The notes under the pieces: model-generated | The model's database searches: none | What the model was told of the DNA's origin: nothing | Seen by the model: the letters and a program-made list of their open reading frames with translations, nothing else | NCBI GenBank assembly: GCA_052148715.1 | Contig: JBKQHQ010000121.1 | Location: 1 to 64,000 of the forward strand | Direction of reading: 5' to 3' | From: JBKQHQ01 sp052148715 | GTDB taxonomy: Bacteria; Pseudomonadota; Alphaproteobacteria; Rhizobiales; Xanthobacteraceae | Length of the DNA: 64,000 nucleotides | Program-made: the position numbers and the translations under genes | Shown: positions 52,038 to 61,152 of the stretch, piece after piece | How the letters are laid out: every line of letters starts with the position of its first letter | Numbering within the stretch: position 1 is the first letter of the stretch

Positions 52038-53423
52038 TCAAGCCTCGGCCGGAACCACGTCGCGCGCCGGCGCGGTGCGGACAAGCCGCGTCACGGCGCT
52101 GGCGGCCGCGATCATGCGCTGCTGCGCATAGGCTTCGTGGTTCTTCTCTATATCGGCAAGGTCGTAGAGGTAGTTCACCATCAACCCGAAGGACTGCCGC
52201 AGCGCGCGCTCGGACGTATCGGCGAGCCAGTTCAATCGCTCGAGCCGCGCTCCGTTGCCGAGATGAAAGCGCGCGACCGAATCGATCGGCGTGCCCCGCT
52301 TGTTGCGGGCGCGCAGGAAATACCACGCCGCAGCCCGCATCAGCGGCTCCCGCGCGGCATCGAGGCGATGCGGCTCCAGCCACCAGCCTTCGCCGTCGAG
52401 CACCGTGAGCGCGTCGCGGTCATCCTCGGTGAGCACTTGCGAGGATTCATTGCCTCGTTCGCGCTGCAGCCAGTCGCGGAAGTTCGGTACCGGCGAGAGG
52501 GTGACGAAGGTCGAGAGCCGACGGAATTCCCGCGAAATCTCTTCGGCGACCTGTTTGATCAGGAAGTGGCCGAAAGATACGCCGGCGAGCCCCCTTTGGC
52601 AGTTGGAGATCGAATAGAACACGGCGGTGTTCATCCGCTCCGTTTCAACCGGATCACGGTTGGTCGATAGGATCGGGGCGATCGCCGACGCGACCTCGCG
52701 GGTCAGCGCGACCTCGACGAAAATCAGCGGGTCGTCCACCAAGGCCGGATGAAAGAACGCGTAGCAGCGCCGGTCCGGTGGATCGATCCGCCGGCGCAGG
52801 TCGTCCCAATCGCGAATTTCGTGGACGGCCTCGTAGCGTATAATCTTCTCCAGAACGATCGCCGGCGTCGACCAGTCGATGCGCCGCAGCACAAGGAAGC
52901 CGCGATTGAACCAGGACGAGAACAGATGAATGAAATCATGATCGACGGCCCGCAGATCGTCGCGATGCTCCAAGGCATCGATCAGCTGCTCGCGCATGCG
53001 CACCAGCGCCATCGTGCCGTTCGGCGCAAGATTGAGGCGCCGCATCAGCTCGAGGCGGCGCGGCTCGGCCGCGACATGCAGCTCCGCCGCATTGTCGTCG
53101 CTGGGCGATTGCCGCCACGCTTCGATTGCGGCGCCGAGCCGTTCGCGGTCGGGTCCGAACTGGTGTGCCAGAGCCTCGAAGAAGGCGATACGCGGCCCGG
53201 TGGTGAGATCGGCATAACGCGACAGGATTTGGCGCGCCAGCGCCACCCCCGAGGCCTCGCCGCGGCCGGACAGCAGCTCTTCGCAGAGCTCGATGAGGCC
53301 TAACGAGCGCCCCTCGGCCACTCCGCGCCGGTCGCGCGTGCGGTCGAGCAATGCCTGCCCGCGCTCCGCGATGCTCTGCAGCATCTCACCGAAGAACGAG
53401 GTGTTCACGCTACGAGCTCCCAT
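52038..53423 (-). CDS. Malonyl-CoA decarboxylase
   Basis: Decarboxylates malonyl-CoA to acetyl-CoA. The 461-aa protein has the helical N-terminal domain and the GNAT-like catalytic domain. The family block YSISNCQRGLAGVSFGHFLI, followed by STFVTLSPVPNFRDWL, carries the catalytic Ser and the substrate-binding residues. A GTG five codons later is an alternative start. It is divergent from a class III CoA-transferase, which could supply malonyl-CoA from malonate; that link is inferred. A TTAA-N7-TTAA box lies just upstream. Confidence 0.93.
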   Translation of the reverse strand: MGARSVNTSFFGEMLQSIAERGQALLDRTRDRRGVAEGRSLGLIELCEELLSGRGEASGVALARQILSRYADLTTGPRIAFFEALAHQFGPDRERLGAAIEAWRQSPSDDNAAELHVAAEPRRLELMRRLNLAPNGTMALVRMREQLIDALEHRDDLRAVDHDFIHLFSSWFNRGFLVLRRIDWSTPAIVLEKIIRYEAVHEIRDWDDLRRRIDPPDRRCYAFFHPALVDDPLIFVEVALTREVASAIAPILSTNRDPVETERMNTAVFYSISNCQRGLAGVSFGHFLIKQVAEEISREFRRLSTFVTLSPVPNFRDWLQRERGNESSQVLTEDDRDALTVLDGEGWWLEPHRLDAAREPLMRAAAWYFLRARNKRGTPIDSVARFHLGNGARLERLNWLADTSERALRQSFGLMVNYLYDLADIEKNHEAYAQQRMIAAASAVTRLVRTAPARDVVPAEA

Positions 53424-53429
53424 CCCATC

Positions 53430-53444
53430 TTAACCGTTAGTTAA
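53430..53444. promoter_or_regulatory. CtrA-box-like TTAA-N7-TTAA site
   Basis: TTAACCGTTAGTTAA matches the CtrA spacing with a good first half (TTAACC). It lies six bases before the malonyl-CoA decarboxylase start and 150 bases before the CoA-transferase start. A chance match is possible. Confidence 0.25.
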
Positions 53445-53593
53445 TAATCGCCGGAGTGCCGCACAAGCCGACGAAAGTCTCGAATCGCCCTGGGAGATGG
53501 TAAGCGGTTTGGATAGACAAAGTCTTGCAACAGCGCCACACAGGAAGGGTTAAAAAAGGTGGCAATCCGCCCGTCCATGCGAGGAATCCCTTC

Positions 53594-54766
53594 ATGCCCG
53601 GTCCACTGACTGGTTTGCGCGTGCTCGAGCTTGCCCGGATTCTTGCCGGGCCCTGGGCCGGCCAGATTCTCGCCGATCTCGGCGCCGACGTGATCAAGGT
53701 CGAGCGCAAGGGGTCAGGCGACGACACCCGCGGGTGGGGGCCGCCGTTCGTGCAGGCCGGGGACGGAGGCCACCTCGGCGCGGCTTATTTCCACGCCGCC
53801 AACCGCGGCAAGCGATCGATCGAGCTCGACTTCGAGACCGGCGACGGGCAGCGTATCGTTCGCAAGCTCGCGGCGCGCTCCGACGTGTTGATCGAGAATT
53901 TTAAGGTCGGAGGGCTCGTCAAGTTTGGGCTCGACTATGCGAGTCTCGCACCGGAGAATCCACGCTTGATCTACTGCTCGGTGACGGGCTTCGGCCAGAC
54001 CGGCCCGCACGCAACACGCGCGGGTTATGACTTGATGGCGCAAGGCATTGGCGGCCTCATGGACATCACCGGAACGTCTAATGGCGAGCCGACGCGTGTT
54101 GGCGTGCCGATCACGGACATCGTTACGGGCGTTTACTCGGTCGTCGGCATCCTTGCCGCTCTCCACGCGCGGGCAAAGACCGGCCGCGGCACCTATGTCG
54201 ACACGGCGCTGGTCGACACCACGGTCGGGGTGCTTGGCAATCAGGCTCTCAACTATTTAGTCTCCGGAAAGATCCCGCGCCGTCTCGGCAACACGCATCC
54301 GAATGTTGTTCCCTACCAAGTTTTTCCGGTCGCCGACGGTCACATCATCATCGCCACCGGCAATGACGCCCAATTCGCCAAGCTGTGCGCCGTGCTGGGC
54401 GAGCCGAGCCTCGCCCAAGCGCCGGATTACAAGGACAATGCCGGGCGAGTGACCCATCGAGAACGATTGATCCCGCATTTGAGCGAGCTGACAAAACGAT
54501 TTCCACGCGACGAGCTGCTGGAGAAGCTCGAGGCGGTGCAGGTCCCCTCCGGACCGATCAACAATCTCGAGCAAGTTTTTGCCGACCCGCAAATCGTATA
54601 CCGCGGCATGCGGCTCGATCTGCCGAGCGAGGCGGCCAAGGGCGGCACGATTCCCGGCGTGCGAACCCCGATCGTGCTCGGCGGGGAGCCGATGGCCTCG
54701 GCGCACCCCGCGCCGCGCCTCGGCGAGCACACCGCCGACATCCTGCGCGAGATCGGCGAAACGTAG
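53594..54766 (+). CDS. Class III CoA-transferase (CaiB/BaiF family)
   Basis: A 390-aa family III acyl-CoA transferase, which swaps CoA between acids through an enzyme-bound intermediate. The opening LTGLRVLELARILAGPWAGQ and LADLGADVIKVER is the family signature, and the catalytic Asp lies in GRGTYVDTALVDTTVG near residue 200. It could charge malonate for the divergent malonyl-CoA decarboxylase, but many acids are used by this family. The ATG starts after a run without a strong ribosome site; upstream in-frame codons look non-coding. Confidence 0.92.
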   Translation: MPGPLTGLRVLELARILAGPWAGQILADLGADVIKVERKGSGDDTRGWGPPFVQAGDGGHLGAAYFHAANRGKRSIELDFETGDGQRIVRKLAARSDVLIENFKVGGLVKFGLDYASLAPENPRLIYCSVTGFGQTGPHATRAGYDLMAQGIGGLMDITGTSNGEPTRVGVPITDIVTGVYSVVGILAALHARAKTGRGTYVDTALVDTTVGVLGNQALNYLVSGKIPRRLGNTHPNVVPYQVFPVADGHIIIATGNDAQFAKLCAVLGEPSLAQAPDYKDNAGRVTHRERLIPHLSELTKRFPRDELLEKLEAVQVPSGPINNLEQVFADPQIVYRGMRLDLPSEAAKGGTIPGVRTPIVLGGEPMASAHPAPRLGEHTADILREIGET

Positions 54767-54810
54767 GGGCATTCCTGCGAGGCTCCCTTACTTGAAATGC
54801 AGTGCGCCTC

Positions 54811-54837
54811 GTGATATATATCTTTGTAATATATCAC
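54811..54837. promoter_or_regulatory. Palindromic operator of vapBC
   Basis: A perfect inverted repeat, GTGATATAT-N9-ATATATCAC, sits 14 bases before the vapB start in an AT-rich promoter. VapB-VapC complexes normally repress their own promoter through such palindromes. Confidence 0.75.
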
Positions 54838-54851
54838 AATTAGAGGCTGCG

Positions 54852-55094
54852 ATGTCTGCTGTTGCAAAAGTCTTCATGAGTGGCCGAAGCCAAGCGGTGC
54901 GTTTGCCGAAGGAATTCCGGCTGCCCGGCAAGGAGGTGCGTATCCGGCGCGTCGAAGGCGGCTTGCTCTTGGAGCCGATCAAGGAATTGAAGGATGTATT
55001 CAAGGAGCTGGACCGCTACAACGAGCTCTACGGCCCGTTCGAATTCCGCCGTGATCAGCCAGCCATGCCGCCGGAAAAGGATCTCTTCGAGTGA
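54852..55094 (+). CDS. vapB: VapB-type antitoxin (AbrB/SpoVT-like)
   Basis: An 80-aa antitoxin. The N-terminal AbrB-like DNA-binding domain reads AKVFMSGRSQAVRLPKEFRL, then EVRIRRVEGGLLLEPI. The acidic C-terminal tail (RYNELYGPFEFRRDQPAMPP) should wrap the toxin. It binds and neutralises VapC and represses the operon. Its stop overlaps the vapC GTG start by four bases, which fits translational coupling. Confidence 0.92.
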   Translation: MSAVAKVFMSGRSQAVRLPKEFRLPGKEVRIRRVEGGLLLEPIKELKDVFKELDRYNELYGPFEFRRDQPAMPPEKDLFE

Positions 55095-55504
55095 GCTTCC
55101 TCCTCGACAGCAATGCCATCATTGCCATCCTAAACAACAAGCCGCCGTCCGTCCGCAATCGATGGGTCGCCGTCAGCCGTGCCGGAGCGCACGTTGCCAC
55201 GTCCAGCATCGTCGTCTTCGAGCTTCTTTATGGTGCCTACAAGAGCTCGCGCTTCAAAGAAAATGTTGCTCGCCTGCAGACTTTGCTGTCGTCCTCTTTG
55301 AACGTGACGCCATTTGAGCTGCAAGACGCAGACAGTGCCGGTCAAGTCCGCGCCATTCTCGAAGCCAAGGGCCAACCCATTGGGCCATTCGACGTTCTGA
55401 TTGCGGGGCAAGCGCTGCGGCGCGGCTTAACGCTCGTCACAGCGAACGTCGGCGAGTTTCGCCGGTTGCCCGGACTGGCGCTCGAAAATTGGCAAAAGAC
55501 TTGA
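55091..55504 (+). CDS. vapC: VapC-type PIN-domain toxin
   Basis: A 137-aa PIN-domain ribonuclease. The acidic active-site residues are visible: D6 (FLLDSNAII), E44 (VVFELLYG), D99 (GPFDVLIAGQA) and the last acidic position in TANVGEFRRL. VapC toxins usually cleave tRNA or rRNA when freed from VapB. It starts with GTG in the overlap with vapB. All four catalytic positions are kept, so it is probably active. Confidence 0.92.
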   Translation: MSFLLDSNAIIAILNNKPPSVRNRWVAVSRAGAHVATSSIVVFELLYGAYKSSRFKENVARLQTLLSSSLNVTPFELQDADSAGQVRAILEAKGQPIGPFDVLIAGQALRRGLTLVTANVGEFRRLPGLALENWQKT

Positions 55505-55587
55505 GGCCAGTAGCCTCGCTCGCCGATATTTGCTCCTCGGCGACCCCGCACCGGCAGGGACGCGAACGTGCCGCAGTGCAATTGCGC

Positions 55588-57627
55588 TTACAACGTCAAG
55601 CTCTTGGCAAGCTCCTGGGCGGCGGTGCGCTTAGCGGCGAGGTCGGTCTCGAGCGTCTTGTCGGTCGTGGCGATGGCCGCGAGGCGGTCTTCCTGTACGC
55701 GCAAGGCATCGAGATAACGGCGGCCCAAATCGGAGCCTTGGCCGACCGCTTGAAGGTTGCGGCGGATGCGCTCCTGATCGTCGCCGATCTTCTTGGTCTC
55801 CGCTTCGAGCTCACGGCGGCGGGCATTGGTGCCGTTGATCTCCGCCACTAAAGCCCCGAGCCTGGCGACCGCGTCCTTGAGCGCGGCGTCTTCGTTTTCG
55901 AGGCCGCTGATCGTCGCCAGCAGCCGCTCCGGCGCCAGCGTGCCGAGATTGACTGTCTCATGCTCCAGACGCTCAAGGGTAAGCGACGCCTTCGTGGTTC
56001 CGCCCTTGGCTGCGGCAACCTTGTAGCGGAGCCGGGCTGCGGTTTCCTCCAGGTCTTTGGCATCGCCGGCCGGCCTCCATCCGTCGCTGTGCGCCTCATC
56101 GATGATGATCTCGCGATCCTCGTCCGCCGGCGGGGTGATCTCGTAATCGATGGTCCGCCGCGATCGGACGGTCAGCGTGAGCTCGCCGTTCACCGCCCGC
56201 CCGAAGCGCGTCCGCCTGATGCCCCGGTCGTTGCGGCGAATCTCGGTTTTCGCGTCGATCGCAAACGTAACGAACTTGAGCCCGCCTTTCGGCGTGATCG
56301 GGAGCTGTGCGTCGCCGGCGAAATTTGCTTCCCCGTCGCCGCCCCGCTCGAACGCCGTGATCAGGCCCGCAGGCAAAGCGGATTCGCCGTCGTTGCGCAA
56401 CCGCACGGCCGCGAGCGGCCGTCTCGCATTGGTCTCCGGCTGATAGAGCCAGGTTCGCGACGCCGCGATGTCACGGTCCACGAAGGGCACCATCATGGTG
56501 GAGCCGGCGGCGAGCGATATCTTGATCGGAAAACGATAGAGGACTTGGGTGGATGCTTCCTCGGCCTCGGCCGCGACGGCGGCGCGGCCGATCTCTTCGG
56601 GCGGCATCTTTGCCGGGCCAAGGGGGAGAGCGCTCAGCGGTGAAACATTCCCTCTCAGCAGATTACCCATTGCAGCCACCGATGCCGCCCGATCCCTCGG
56701 CGCGCCCGCGGCAACGGACTGCGGGGCGGGCACCGGCTCCTCGGCCTCATCCCGCCGCGGCACGACGCGCGAGGACGCCGTCACGGGAATTTCGGGGCGG
56801 TCAACAAAAAAGGCGGTGTAGAGCGATTGCTTGAACGCCACCGGATTGCCTGAAACGAGCGACAACTCGATGTCCTTCCAGTCGCTCCCGGTCAGGTTTT
56901 CCACGACGCCCCAGCCTTGCAGCCGCGCCCGGTCTCCCTCTTTCGGCAGCACGAGGCGATAAGCCGTCTTCCAGACCGGTGCCGCAACGACATAGCTGAA
57001 GCCAACCTCACGCGTGGTTTGGCCCAATAGATCGATGGCGAGCGAGCGCCGGTCCTTTGCCCGATTTTGCGCGAGGCCAGCCAGCGCCCGGTCGATTTGC
57101 TCCTTCGCCGGACCGTCGACGAAGCGCAGCGCCGAGACGTCCTCCAGCACCGCCTGCACGAGCCCCCGATCGGTCAAGAGGGTGAGCCGATGATGGGTGG
57201 CTTGGCCGCCGTTGTTGGGCAGTTGCACCGTCTCTTCCTCGACGTGGAACACCCGGCCCCGCGCGTTGACTTGACCGACGATCTCGACCTCGGAGCCGAC
57301 GAGCGCGTTGAGGAGGTCAGCCGGCGAATTGAGCGCATCGGGACCGAAGGGAAGATCCCGGAACAGCTCGGTAAGCGGCGCCTTGCCGGGCAGGCTGACC
57401 GCGCCGATTGCCCCTTCGCGGTCGAAAATGGTCAGGCTTTTCAGGATGTCGTCGACCTGATCAAGGCGGACGGAAAGATCGAGCGTCGAGCCCGGCGCGA
57501 ATTCGCCGGAATAGGTGAACTGCGCGAGTCCGGAGGTCGACAGCACGACGCGTTTCAACGGCATTTCTGCCGCCTCGCTATTCCACGAGAGACCGGCAAC
57601 GAACATCGCGACGACAATGCGTTTCAT
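55588..57627 (-). CDS. DUF4139-domain secreted protein
   Basis: A 679-aa exported protein. The signal peptide (RIVVAMFVAGLSWNSEAAE) is followed by VVLSTSGLAQFTYSGEFAPG and the DUF4139 core (YVVAAPVWKTAYRLVLPKEG, WGVVENLTGSDWKDIELSLV). A C-terminal coiled coil of about 100 residues (RLGALVAEINGTNARRRELE and after) ends the protein. The function is unknown; relatives may belong to the cell envelope. The ATG has GGAGG upstream; an in-frame start seven codons earlier is less likely. Confidence 0.85.
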   Translation of the reverse strand: MKRIVVAMFVAGLSWNSEAAEMPLKRVVLSTSGLAQFTYSGEFAPGSTLDLSVRLDQVDDILKSLTIFDREGAIGAVSLPGKAPLTELFRDLPFGPDALNSPADLLNALVGSEVEIVGQVNARGRVFHVEEETVQLPNNGGQATHHRLTLLTDRGLVQAVLEDVSALRFVDGPAKEQIDRALAGLAQNRAKDRRSLAIDLLGQTTREVGFSYVVAAPVWKTAYRLVLPKEGDRARLQGWGVVENLTGSDWKDIELSLVSGNPVAFKQSLYTAFFVDRPEIPVTASSRVVPRRDEAEEPVPAPQSVAAGAPRDRAASVAAMGNLLRGNVSPLSALPLGPAKMPPEEIGRAAVAAEAEEASTQVLYRFPIKISLAAGSTMMVPFVDRDIAASRTWLYQPETNARRPLAAVRLRNDGESALPAGLITAFERGGDGEANFAGDAQLPITPKGGLKFVTFAIDAKTEIRRNDRGIRRTRFGRAVNGELTLTVRSRRTIDYEITPPADEDREIIIDEAHSDGWRPAGDAKDLEETAARLRYKVAAAKGGTTKASLTLERLEHETVNLGTLAPERLLATISGLENEDAALKDAVARLGALVAEINGTNARRRELEAETKKIGDDQERIRRNLQAVGQGSDLGRRYLDALRVQEDRLAAIATTDKTLETDLAAKRTAAQELAKSLTL

Positions 57628-57868
57628 GGAATCCTCCGACCGGTCCAAATCAATTAGACGGCTCCAAAGCGAAAATTTGCCGAGCGCGGCACCGGGCGCC
57701 CATGGCGGGCAGCAATATGTCGGTCGATTGCGGTGCGCCTATGACACGGCGACAAACGGCCCATGGCCGACGCGCAGGCCGGTCAAGAAGTATTTGATCA
57801 CGCTAAGGTATTTTTGTCGCGGCGGCCGGTGATCTGCGACGGAGCGTGCGACAAAACCTAGACCATGC

Positions 57869-59221
57869 TCATTTGCCGGGTCCCATGACCGCGTCGGAGA
57901 ACCACGTCGCGATCCCGGGCACGAAGCACATGAGTATCACGGCGAGAATCATCAGCCCCACGAACGGCAATACACCCCAGATGACATCGCCGAGAGGAAT
58001 ATCCGGCGCAATGTTCTTGATAACGAAGAGATTGAGGCCGACCGGCGGGTGGATCAGCCCCATCTCCATGACAATCGTCATGACGACACCGAACCATATG
58101 AGATCGAACCCCGCTGCACGCAACGGTGGCAATACGATCGGTGCCGTCATCAGGATGATGGACACGGGCGGCAAAAAAAATCCAAGCACGACCACGAACA
58201 GCAAGATGGCCGCCAACAGCAGCCAGCGCGACAGGTGAAGCTCAACGATCCCCTGCGCCGCCGATTGGCTGATGTGGAGATAACTCATCACATAAGAATA
58301 TAGGAGCGACATGCCGATGATGAGCATCAGCATCGTCGATTCGCGTAACGTGGCAACCAGGATCGGCTCGAGATCGCGCGGTGTCCACACCGAATAGATG
58401 ACGGCAATGAGCACGAGCGCCAGCATGGCGCCGAGTCCCGCGGTCTCCGACGGCGTCGCGTAACCGCCGTAGAGTGCGATCATCACGCCGGTGAGCAGCA
58501 ACACGAACGGCAAGACCCGCGGCAGCAGCGCCAAGCGCGCCCGCATGGTGAACGCCTCCGTGCTCAAGAGCTCGGAGTGCCTCCCGGTCGCCGCGTGCAG
58601 CCGTTCGGCATCGGCCCGCTCATGCCGATAGTGCCAAGTCGCGTAGAGCGCAAACAGCCCGACCAGCAGGCACGCCGGGCCGATCGCCGCGAGAAAGAGC
58701 CGGCCGAGCGATTGCTCGGCCGCGACCGCGTAGAGAATCATGGTGATCGACGGCGGCAGCAAGATGCCAAGCGTCCCGCCCGCCGCGATTATGCCCGAGG
58801 CAAAAGCACCCGAATAGCCGCGCTTGCGCATTTCCGGAATTCCGGCCGAGCCGATGGCTGAGCAGGTGGCCGGCGAGGACCCCGCCATGGCCGCAAACAG
58901 CGCGCACGCGAAGATATTGGCGATGCCTAGCCCGCCAGGGATGCGATGCAGCCAGGCGTGCAGGGCGCCATAGAGGTCCTGGCCCGCGCGCGAGCGACCG
59001 ATCGCCGCCCCTTTGAGAATGAACAGCGGGATCGACAGCAGCGTGATCGACGCCATCTCCTCGTAAACATTCTGGGCGATCGTATCGACCGAGGCGGACG
59101 GCATGAACGCGATCATGAATATGGTCGCGACGGCGCCGAGCGCAAACGCGATCGGCATGCCGACGAACATCGCCACCAGCGTCGCGGCGGCGTAGAGGAG
59201 CCCGATCGACAGCACCGTCAT
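57869..59221 (-). CDS. dctM: TRAP transporter large permease (DctM family)
   Basis: The 12-helix membrane subunit (450 aa) of a tripartite ATP-independent periplasmic transporter. FILKGAAIGRSRAGQDLYGA, GYSGAFASGIIAAGGTLGIL, LPPSITMILYAVAAE and HPPVGLNLFVIKNIAPDIPL are DctM landmarks. Uptake is driven by a sodium or proton gradient. The ATG overlaps the dctQ stop by four bases. The gene order on this strand is dctP, dctQ, dctM. Confidence 0.94.
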   Translation of the reverse strand: MTVLSIGLLYAAATLVAMFVGMPIAFALGAVATIFMIAFMPSASVDTIAQNVYEEMASITLLSIPLFILKGAAIGRSRAGQDLYGALHAWLHRIPGGLGIANIFACALFAAMAGSSPATCSAIGSAGIPEMRKRGYSGAFASGIIAAGGTLGILLPPSITMILYAVAAEQSLGRLFLAAIGPACLLVGLFALYATWHYRHERADAERLHAATGRHSELLSTEAFTMRARLALLPRVLPFVLLLTGVMIALYGGYATPSETAGLGAMLALVLIAVIYSVWTPRDLEPILVATLRESTMLMLIIGMSLLYSYVMSYLHISQSAAQGIVELHLSRWLLLAAILLFVVVLGFFLPPVSIILMTAPIVLPPLRAAGFDLIWFGVVMTIVMEMGLIHPPVGLNLFVIKNIAPDIPLGDVIWGVLPFVGLMILAVILMCFVPGIATWFSDAVMGPGK

Positions 59222-59766
59222 GCCGTGGGCCTTCGCCGCAGCTCGGCAATGATTTGCAGCAGCAGTTGCACGCTCAACAGAACCATGCCGGCCGTCATGA
59301 GCGAATAGGGAATCCACAACGGAGGCGCCCAGGTCGACTCGGAATGGAAGTTGTCGGTGATGGCTTCAGCGAGCAGCACCGAGGATTTCCAGGCAAAGAA
59401 GGCGCAGAACACGAAGCTCGCGACATCGACCAGAAGCTGCCGGATGCGGTTTGCCCGTGGCGGCAAAAGGCCGACGAACGCCTCGATGGCGACGTGGCCG
59501 CGCCGCGCCTGGACAGCGGCCGCGGACATGAAAACCGACCCGACGATCAGGAACACCGACAGCTCGTCCTGCCAGTCGGTCGATAGATGCAGGAAATACC
59601 GGCTGGCGACGCTATAGGTCAGGACGATCGATGCGATGATGAGCGCCACCGATGACGCGATCACCACGGCCCGATTGATCCACGCGAGAATGCGTTCGGC
59701 TCCGGCAACATCGCCGATGGGCGCAGCCGGAGCCGAGGTCTCGACACCTTCGAGGACGTGGACCAT
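59218..59766 (-). CDS. dctQ: TRAP transporter small permease (DctQ family)
   Basis: A 182-aa membrane protein with four helices, including VIASSVALIIASIVLTYSVA, RYFLHLSTDWQDELSVFLIV and YSLMTAGMVLLSVQLLLQII. DctQ pairs with DctM. It starts 14 bp after the dctP stop; a longer frame would overlap dctP. Confidence 0.92.
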   Translation of the reverse strand: MVHVLEGVETSAPAAPIGDVAGAERILAWINRAVVIASSVALIIASIVLTYSVASRYFLHLSTDWQDELSVFLIVGSVFMSAAAVQARRGHVAIEAFVGLLPPRANRIRQLLVDVASFVFCAFFAWKSSVLLAEAITDNFHSESTWAPPLWIPYSLMTAGMVLLSVQLLLQIIAELRRRPTA

Positions 59767-59780
59767 CAAGACGCCTGGGA

Positions 59781-60809
59781 TCAGGCGTGCACGCTCGTCG
59801 CGAGCTTCATCAGCTCCGCCGAGAGCGGCGTCTTCTCCGCATAGTCCTTCCACGCGGTGTCACGGGCGATGGCGCGCCACTTCTCGACGGTCGCTTCATC
59901 CAGATCGGAGACGGTGGCGCCCTTTTTCGCGTAGACCTCGGCGACTTTCTGATCGTCGGCCATCGCCTCCTTGGTGCCGAACTGCTCGAGCTCGGCGCCG
60001 AGCGCGACGATGATCTGTTGCTGGTCCTTGGGCAGCGCGTCGAAGATCTGCTTCGACATGATGAGCGGCTCGAGCATGACCCAGTAAGACTTGCCGCGGC
60101 CGGTGGTCAGGCTCTTGGCCACCTCTTCCAGCCGGAACGAGATCAGGCTGGTGGACGAGGTGATGGCCGCATCGCAGGCGCCAGTCTGCATCGCCGCATA
60201 GAGCTCGTTCGAGGGCGTCGACAGCGTTGTCGCCCCCGCGCTCTGCAGCACCATATCCATCTCGCGGCTGCCGCCGCGAACCTTCAATCCCTTGGCGTCT
60301 TCGGGATTGACGATCGGCCGCGCGCGGCTCGCGACCCCGCCGGCCTGCCAAACCCACGAGAGGATGACGACGCCCTTCTCGGCCAGGAAGGCGGCGAACT
60401 TTTCTCCGACCGGCGACGTCTTCCAGGCCGCACCCTGCTGGTACGAGCTGACCAGGCCGGGCATCAGACCGATATTGAGCTCGGGAAACTCGCCGCCCGC
60501 ATACGAGATCGGGTAGAGGCTGACATCGAGCGCACCTTTGCGCACGGCCGAGAACTGGGCCACGGTCTTCATGAGCGATGAGCTCGGATAGACTTGGCCG
60601 GTCAGAGCCCCGTTCGTGCGCTTTTCGAGCTCGGCCGCGAAGCGCCGGCACAAGCGGTCGCGAAAATCACCTTCCTCGAGGGTTCCGCCGGGAAATTGGT
60701 GCGAAATCTTCAGGGTCTGTGCCGCGGCGGCGGGGCCGAGCCGCGTTGCCGCAATCACCGCCGGCGCGCATGCCGCACCGACCAGCATCTGCCGTCTATT
60801 CATCGCCAT
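59781..60809 (-). CDS. dctP: TRAP transporter substrate-binding protein (DctP family)
   Basis: The periplasmic solute-binding protein (342 aa). The N-terminus MNRRQMLVGAACAPAVIAAT has a twin-Arg export signal. Mature landmarks are TLKISHQFPGGTLEEGDFRD, LKVRGGSREMDMVLQSAGAT and TLSTPSNELYAAMQTGACDA, typical of the DctP fold that binds carboxylates through an Arg. The ATG has AGGAGG at five bases. A much longer frame exists upstream but is not protein-like. Confidence 0.93.
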   Translation of the reverse strand: MAMNRRQMLVGAACAPAVIAATRLGPAAAAQTLKISHQFPGGTLEEGDFRDRLCRRFAAELEKRTNGALTGQVYPSSSLMKTVAQFSAVRKGALDVSLYPISYAGGEFPELNIGLMPGLVSSYQQGAAWKTSPVGEKFAAFLAEKGVVILSWVWQAGGVASRARPIVNPEDAKGLKVRGGSREMDMVLQSAGATTLSTPSNELYAAMQTGACDAAITSSTSLISFRLEEVAKSLTTGRGKSYWVMLEPLIMSKQIFDALPKDQQQIIVALGAELEQFGTKEAMADDQKVAEVYAKKGATVSDLDEATVEKWRAIARDTAWKDYAEKTPLSAELMKLATSVHA

Positions 60810-61152
60810 GATTTCCTCCTCATGATGGCCCGTTGTTGTCCGGGCTCCCATTTGCATTCTTGTGCTTAGCGCAGAAACACAACCTAGGCTAGCTGAAGGC
60901 GCGCAGAACCAGGGCGCGGCCTCTCGCGGCAAGCGTATGTCCCATGTATCGCAAGCGCCGAAGGGAGACAACGGGGGGCGATCATGGCGCACATGCCCTC
61001 GGACTCCTCCGGACCCCCTAAGTTCCGGGGCTGCACACCGGCTTTCGATCCGAAAACGTGACAAAGTGACAAAGTGAAGTGAAAAATCCAGAGCACTCGC
61101 CGATTTCACCCTGATCGGATCGTGCTATGCGTTGCAGCAAATGGAGGAGCTA
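60810..61152. other. Intergenic promoter region
   Basis: About 340 bp between divergent genes. It contains a perfect tandem GTGACAAA GTGACAAA starting at 61058 and then GTGAAGTGAAA. No coding frame was judged real. Confidence 0.45.

Noticed and set aside
61058..61073. Tandem GTGACAAA GTGACAAA as a possible microsatellite
   Set aside because: Only two units; too short to mean more than chance or a minor promoter element.
60810..61109. A 100-residue N-terminal extension of the TRAP binding protein
   Set aside because: Not protein-like, and it would displace a proper export signal that has AGGAGG in front of its ATG.
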